Below, one piece after another: positions 57,200-64,000 of a stretch of DNA of 64,000 nt (within the stretch, counting starts at the first letter, position 1; the number at the start of each line of letters is the position of its first letter). The stretch covers positions 46,025,799 to 46,089,798 of the forward strand of contig CM067358.1 of the NCBI GenBank assembly GCA_034190875.2, written 5' to 3'. Source of the DNA: Urechis unicinctus (taxonomy: Eukaryota; Annelida; Polychaeta; Xenopneusta; Urechidae). The notes beneath the pieces are model-generated. The model worked only from the letters and a program-made list of their open reading frames with translations, was not told the DNA's origin and searched no databases. The position numbers were made by a program, and so were the translations under genes.

Positions 57200-58735
57200 C
57201 ATTATATAAATTTAAGCATGATATCAGTGTAAATTGATTTACACGATTTTATTGTCAATGCAAAAATCATTGATTACCACGCCAATCGCAGAGATGGTTC
57301 CCTTAGAAGTCATATTCCAAAAGCCATTAATAAGGCCCTTAGACCCGCTTAACCAACGCGCTTCAACCGATTGCGAACATGTTTATGCAGTCTTTATTAT
57401 TAAAAGTCCATAAAACCTCAGGGAATATATGCAGCTCAAAACATGCACGTTGTCAAGGAGTTGCGAAATAAAAGTTATTGCCGAAATTAAATGTGATATA
57501 CATCGTTTAAATAGCAATGCTAGGGTAGTGGTAGTGATGCTGAATACCTCATCGAGGTACAGTACAGAGTGTTCTGTAATATAACCCACCATATTTGTAC
57601 GAATAACATACGGAGCATGACGACATCTTAGTCTGGATATCACTGATCCAGTTACATCAACGATTCAATCATGCATGCATCTCATATTCAGATGGTATGT
57701 TTTTTTCATCTTTGTTCACCTTCGTCTGACCGTGGAAGTAAATAACATTATTCGTATTACAAAATACTAATCAGGCCTACTCTAACGTATCAATGAACAT
57801 CATCGAAGGTTACATCCGTGGAAGTGTACAGCACACCAGATGATCGCCGATTCACCGATTTCGAAGGTCATTGAAAAGGAGTAAAAGAATATGGCCACAC
57901 AATGAGCAAACACATACATAGTTCATATCATGCAAAAATGCATAATAATAACAGCGTTTAATTTAAGCATGCATTATATGGTCACGTTACATGTCACATG
58001 AATGGCATGATTAGCCAAACAATTGGCGTAATATTACAAAGTGGTTGTCTGTTAGGGGAATCGCCCAGAAATGGTGACTGAAGATACATCTGGTAAAACG
58101 AGTGAGTCTTGCTGCTATATACGCAACAGCTAAGGCCAAGAACAATATATATCATTTGTCAAGGACGATATTGGTTTGAACAGCATGTATTCGCTTGTCT
58201 TGTTTTTCCTTCGTTCGCAGGCTTCGCAATGATGTCTTTTGGATCTCATTCAGCAAATTAACCGTCGTCGTGGTTTTCTTAAAAATGTGAATAACATGCT
58301 CGGCAATGTTTTCTTCTGGGAATGATTGTATAGAATCAACTGCCATGAATATTGTGGCATACAAATATCGACACAACGGTACACCAATCGGTATAATCGC
58401 GTACATACGCAGTTTTTGTATAGCCTAAATAAAATCACGTTTTTATGTTTTGACTGATAAACAGATTAATGTTAATCTATAACCGATCTCCGCGTAAGAG
58501 AAGCTAATAATGTCTGCAAGGCTTTTTATAATCTCGTACATACGCATTCGTGCAACATATTTTACATCAATTGACTAAATTTAATGTTATAACCGATTAA
58601 TAGGAAATTATAAGGTGTCGGATGTTGATGTCGTGCGAATATATTACATCAATTTGTATATTTTGTGCATATCAATTTATCGATTAAGGCCCAGTTTGCC
58701 GAACCAATTGAGCGATGAACCCCCTGTATAATTAG
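57200..58735. other. B3-specific insert or replacement, unknown
   Basis: About 1.5 kb with no counterpart in B1 or B2, flanked by CCAGTAACAGGGCTCA on the left and by TAACACGTGAATCAATTGCT on the right (compare 8070 and 8267 in B1). No terminal repeats, target duplication or domain-bearing ORF seen, so its nature is open. Confidence 0.5.
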
Positions 58736-60329
58736 GCATGTAACACGTGAATCAATTGCTCTTAGAGCAAGTCAAACATGAATATCGTCTTCGACATGAT
58801 ATAGACCCAGTTGCATCATCATTAGCAATTAAACAATTGTAAATGAATATCTGGTAACACATCCTTATTCCTAAGCGGTGGTCAACGACAAACCGTTGGT
58901 TTGTTAAATGCGATAAATGCCGTAATAACATCCAAGCTTGATTTTGCAGCAGAATGTGAAACCGATGGTGATATTTCAATCTGTGAAAGACAGTGGGCGA
59001 TGATGTATGAGCAAGAGATCGATGCAAAAACAGCGAACCAACAATGTCTAGTCAAAATGGGGCACTTCTGTGTAAAACGTCCGCGTCATCAATGCATAAC
59101 TGAAACTCAATAATGGCTGATGACTGATGTAAAACAAACAAGTTTACCAATAACAATATAAACACCCTGCCGCAAGGGAATAATCGAATCTATAGTGCTT
59201 ATGATGCCTCAAAGGATTATACTATGATGATGATTAAACAATATTATCAGTTGCAGCCCCGGTTTACCATTGTCTAGACAAATATTAATGCATGGTTGCC
59301 AAAGGTCATCACCCACGGCGTCCACACATACACGCGATATTTTCACTAATCAAGTCACCAATAAATAATGCGTCAGCAGTAAAATGAAGGCGTGCTCGCG
59401 TTAAGCCAGTACATGACGACTGAATGCAATTGTAAAAAAAAATCCCCCAGTAAATTACAAAAGAATCGGGTATGTATATTGGACCATACTAGTCAATGTG
59501 AGTGTCAATCCTTTAAATGTATAGTTAATCCTTAAAATGTATAGTTATATAGCATTTTCATATGCTGCCTTGGTTGATTTATCCACCAATATAAAAACTA
59601 TACGATACAAAAACGTAGTGAAATAAGCATTTTTATTTATATGACCACTACAACAAAGCCGCAGTTCAAATATGTTTATGAAAACAATTTGTCTCCCGAT
59701 ACTACAAAGTTTAGGCGTCGTTAAGTGCTATCAGTTGCACATGTAAGAGACACCTTGCGTGACAGCGCAACGCTTACAAAATATTATTCTACATAACCAA
59801 CAAAGTAGTTGAATATCAAGGGTGTTTTACATGCTCTTGTTCAATGACAAACACAGTCCTAATTACGCCACTCTGTCTGATCACTCTTCAAAGACAAGGC
59901 AAGATCATTTGTAGCTCTTCCTGGAGGACGAATTTGATGACGCACATGCGCCTGTATTAGCCAGTAAACCCTCACCTGTTCACCTCATTAGTCTTCAGCA
60001 GATCCCCCGGGAGCTATTTCCCTGTCTTGCAGTACGACAGACCCTAAATATGTTTCAGGAGACACCTTTGAGGTTGAGTATGCAAACCAAGGACAGTTAC
60101 AAATTTGCCTAAGGCATAGGGGTAAAATTGTTAATACAAGGCCGTTAGGGTTGACAATTGCACAGCGTAACAAGCGTGTAACGATATCGCATTCTCCTCA
60201 TTGCTTCCATAGCAGAAATGACAGGGAAATATGGTACAATTTTGCGTAAACATTTACATTCTTCATACCATCGTATTAACGCAGTGTCTATCATCACTCA
60301 ATCTGTGATAATGGTGCACAATAAAAGGA

Positions 60330-60548
<219 letters not shown>

Positions 60549-61079
60549 ATGTCCGCACTGTGGATGGTAGTTTTAGATTGTCAATAACTGTGTGATGCGA
60601 GGAAACTGGTTTAGGGTCAACAATAAGATTTTTGGCTTGTCAGGGGGATGTGAAGGTCTCGAGCATCGAATTTATAGCTACGCTAAGCTGCGTGACGAAT
60701 ATGAAATTACACGAAGGACACCCCTGACATCAGGCGACGATACCATGAAATCAATAATGTTGATCCAACTTCTCAGGGTTCCTCGGTCGTTAAAGATATA
60801 GAGTCATCTGATTGGTGGAGGCGACTACAGCTCCAAATCAAACAGGGAATTCACGTGGTTTTACGAGACGCAATGACAAGACGCTATAATAATAACGCTT
60901 CGGCTAACAGGTGGCGAGTGAGTAACCCATGATCTCAAGTGTGTTGCATAATATAAACATAGGCACAACACAATGCATATAACTAATATTTACGCGGTCT
61001 GAGGAAACATAGGGTATCACTGCTGCGCTGTTTTCCAATTGCGTTGTTTCTCTGGGCGACGTGCAATTACAATTCACTG
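60549..61079. other. Non-coding stretch, nothing recognised
   Basis: Between the AT tract and block C. A 69-codon frame at 60592-60801 shows no domain. No repeat partner in the window was found. Confidence 0.4.
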
Positions 61080-62767
61080 CTATTAGCTGATGATATATCC
61101 TTTTCATATTGATAATGCGGTAATGGCTATGCAGTACACATAATTGAGTTTTAACAATACCGTCGCTACGTCAAGAAGATACAGATCCTGTCACCCTTTT
61201 AGCTACATTGGCATCAATTACGCAGTGTAAAACCCCCACAAGTGATTTAATGGTCCGTTACGGATTATTTCAGGCATGGCGAAATAGGTTGTTCATTCTA
61301 AAAACGTCACGTTGTCAACTGATAACTACCACTGCAAAAATATTACATAGATACTTAGATGACACAAAACGAATTTTTGTTATTAGAAATATCAATTGGA
61401 TGTAAGAATGCAAGCGGCCGCTTTAAGGGAATCATTTGCAGACAGCTTGCAGCATTTCTTTTGATTCGCTAGTAACCTACAAGAAGCTTTCCGAACGACA
61501 CCAAACTATTCCATATATTGTTGTCTTGGTGCATGTTTTGTGAATATGACAACAGAAGCAATAACCGTGATTTTGAAAAAGCTCTTAAGGTCAAATAACG
61601 CACCAGAAGTGAAGACACTTACTGCACAGCTGATGAATATAGTTATGAGACAATTGGCAATGTTATTTGCCCTTTAGGAATGACAATAGACAGAGGGAGG
61701 CTAACACAGCAGCGTCCTCTAAATATTTTAGAGTTAATGCGAAGTACTTTACTCTCGAATCTTCGGGGCGCTGTTATGGTTATATATAATTTACATTGTA
61801 GCTCATGATTGACATGTCATATGAAAAAATACTTTTGCTATTACTCTCAATCACGCTTTCTCGCCCTGCAGGAGAGGAAAACTAAACTAGTACAATCTTC
61901 ACAGGCTTACTCGATGTTTTATAACCTTGCTCTAATACAAATAGAATACTAAGGGAGATGCGATTAATTAAACTGCAGCTGGAGCACAATTATTCTAAAT
62001 AAAGGTTATTCATCATGGGATGTATATACAACTGAACTTATCTACTAAAGTTAAATACGTGAGAAATTGTTGGTAAAGTGTTTCTACATCTTTACCCGAT
62101 TAATAATGCGTTTGACTCGATGATATGCAAGGCTACGTGGCAAAGATGCTGAAACAACTTTGTAATAATACAATTGTTTCAGGCGTCGCAAATGGTACAG
62201 ATGTAATTATTATTCCTAAAGGGAATTCGTCTCTCGCTATCAAATCAGGTCGTCAATTGGCCCTTACAGTACCTGCCTATTCATCTGGTAACATCAGCAA
62301 AAGTTCACATATTGCTGATAAAATGTTGTTTACATTTTCTCGTACAAAACTTGTCTGTCTGATGTATGAGCCAAACACTCATATGTTAATGCAATTAACC
62401 ACGATTGTTGCAGCCTTTGAGTGGTTGTAGGATTCGTTAGCTTTTCAGATGATAATATGACAGCTCAGTTTATATTTGTGGTTTTAGCAGTTGGTTATCT
62501 AATCGATTGCGTTCATAAAATACATCATTGTGTAGATATTTTCCTTTCGAGACATTACATCCAAATAAAGTGCCAAATCTATCTTCAATTTATGGTTTTC
62601 TGATCATCGTCTGTTTTCCACAACGAGAATATAACGAGTCAAAGCTCATCACCATTGACTACGGTTTTGCGATACGATTCAATATAAACAACTGGACCAG
62701 TGTAGAAGGTGCAAATCTCCCGTTGCCTTGGACGCCTAATCGGAATAAAGATGTGGCTTTTCCGTAA
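61080..62767. repeat. Block C, second copy
   Basis: Matches 21020-23560 with a deletion of the part equivalent to 21600-22920 and about 0.4 kb of extra sequence near 62220-62640. A 101-codon frame (62125-62430) covers part of the shared sequence but is not open in the first copy. Confidence 0.65.
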
Positions 62768-64000
62768 TTTGTCGATGTTTATTTCATAACAAATAAGAAA
62801 CATCTCAATGATGTCGATTGGTTTGTTGCAACGACTTTCCCCTGCCCGTATCAATAAGATATATGTTTACTACGTTATCAATAATGTTGCCGAAGCCACT
62901 GTTTATTTTGTCTGATTGGTTAGATTGACGATTAAAATAGCTAATTTGGCAGAGTTATTTTTCTTACACTTGAGCAAGTGCGTAGCCACCTGCAAATGGC
63001 TAACGCATGTCGAATATTACAAAGATGCACAGGGGACCTATGTCCAATTAGCATTCAAAATATGTATCAAAATGTGTGGTTTAAAGAGTGGTAGTAATAT
63101 TGAAATATCATATAAGTGAAGATGCCATAAGAGCAAAGACATTTTGATTAAATCAATTAAAACAAAACACCACTTTCGTCCAAGTTTTAATGCACTGTCT
63201 ATTTCCTTAATAAAAGGGCAAGGTATAATTGTTACTGTTATACAACGTTTCTTAAATTATATCCTGACTTGTCTCAAAATTATGCTTGCATATGCGACAG
63301 ATAACGTCTCGGCCCTCTTCAAGTATCCTAGCATTATAGTTTAGGAGAACGTTTTTGTGTATTGTTCAAGAAATTAAAATTGCACGTATGTTGGTGTGTC
63401 CGATGTTTTCATGCTCATCCGTATTTAAGAGGTTGTAAGCTTACGATGTATATGCGGCCATGCTGATATTGTATTCTTCAATAACTAGGCAATATCTTGT
63501 TGCACAACTTCGGTTTTCAAATATGCCGAAACATACGCTTATTTGTTAAGGCGTGTCTACTTTCATTATATTCACTGGTCAGTAACTTGTGCATGCAACA
63601 AGCGACAACGGCAACATATTGGGTTCCAATATGTAGTAGTGTAAACATCCGTTCAACATTTGCTTATTTGTTTAAGATAAATAACATCACGAAGGGAATA
63701 TTAACGGCCCTCTAGTGCAATCTAGCTGTCAGCAGTCTAACGGCACCAGTCAGGCGACGCATTTGTCAACTCATACATATTCTGCATCCCCTGGGGCATA
63801 ATTGCAGCCGTAGCATATATTACATTGGCTATTCATGTGATTAATTAGCCCCGATTATCGCTCCATTACATTATGAGCTTAAAATATGGCAATCGATCTC
63901 GTATGCATAATAACGTTTAAGTCTTTCTAGCTGCCCCTTTCCGGTACTGATATTGTCACTATGTTAATCAAAATGAGGTATGCTGAAGGCTTTTGAAAAC
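62768..64000. other. Non-coding end of window, nothing recognised
   Basis: AT-rich, only short unsupported frames. If block C continues, the unoccupied Polinton target site should lie here, but I could not find it by eye. Confidence 0.4.

Noticed and set aside
62125..62430. 101-codon frame with an NGT segment, considered as a helicase remnant
   Set aside because: Only a few residues resemble PIF1/Helitron helicase C-termini and the expected following motifs are absent. The frame is not open in the other C copy.

Overview
This is eukaryotic (metazoan, probably invertebrate) genomic DNA. The flanks are AT-rich, without recognisable host genes, and full of diverged duplications and AT microsatellites. 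In the middle sits one nearly complete Polinton/Maverick element, a large self-synthesising DNA transposon with virus-like genes. The host species cannot be named from the sequence. Spliceosomal introns with GTAAGT-type donors, AATAAA signals and TATA plus TCAGT-type initiators confirm a eukaryotic nuclear setting. TCAGT initiators are best known from arthropods, which is only a weak hint.

Layout. 1-24193: a repeat unit (blocks A, B, C) in which B is present twice in tandem (about 4450-11740 and 12000-19383). 24194-24199: target site duplication AACGCT. 24200-39818: the 15.6 kb Polinton with imperfect terminal inverted repeats starting AGTAGTG and ending CACTACT. 39819-39824: second AACGCT. 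39825-49940: non-coding flank with nothing recognised. 49941-64000: a second, more diverged copy of the A-B-C repeat unit.

Inside the Polinton the left third holds plus-strand genes, several with their own TATA/initiator: a 262-aa protein with a Cys/His cluster, a 77-aa protein, a C2H2 zinc-finger protein, a broken paralogue of the first gene, and the packaging ATPase. Nine tightly packed plus-strand genes follow: a small basic protein with a hydrophobic tail, a conserved Polinton protein (broken), a retroviral-type integrase with chromodomain, a small membrane protein, two tandem penton-like paralogues, a pVI/pX-like glycine-rich protein, the major capsid protein and an adenain-type cysteine protease. 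Facing them on the minus strand is a protein-primed-type family B DNA polymerase with four short introns, and beyond it a candidate small spliced gene. Together these supply integration (INT), replication (POLB), capsid building and maturation (MCP, penton-like, protease) and genome packaging (ATPase).

Almost every structural or replication gene carries one or more single-base frame changes, nearly all describable as +/-1 in a mononucleotide run. Two genes also have an in-frame TAG. Either the copy is young but decaying, or the assembly is unpolished long-read sequence. The reading frames, splice sites, polyadenylation signals and TSD are otherwise so well kept that the insertion looks recent.
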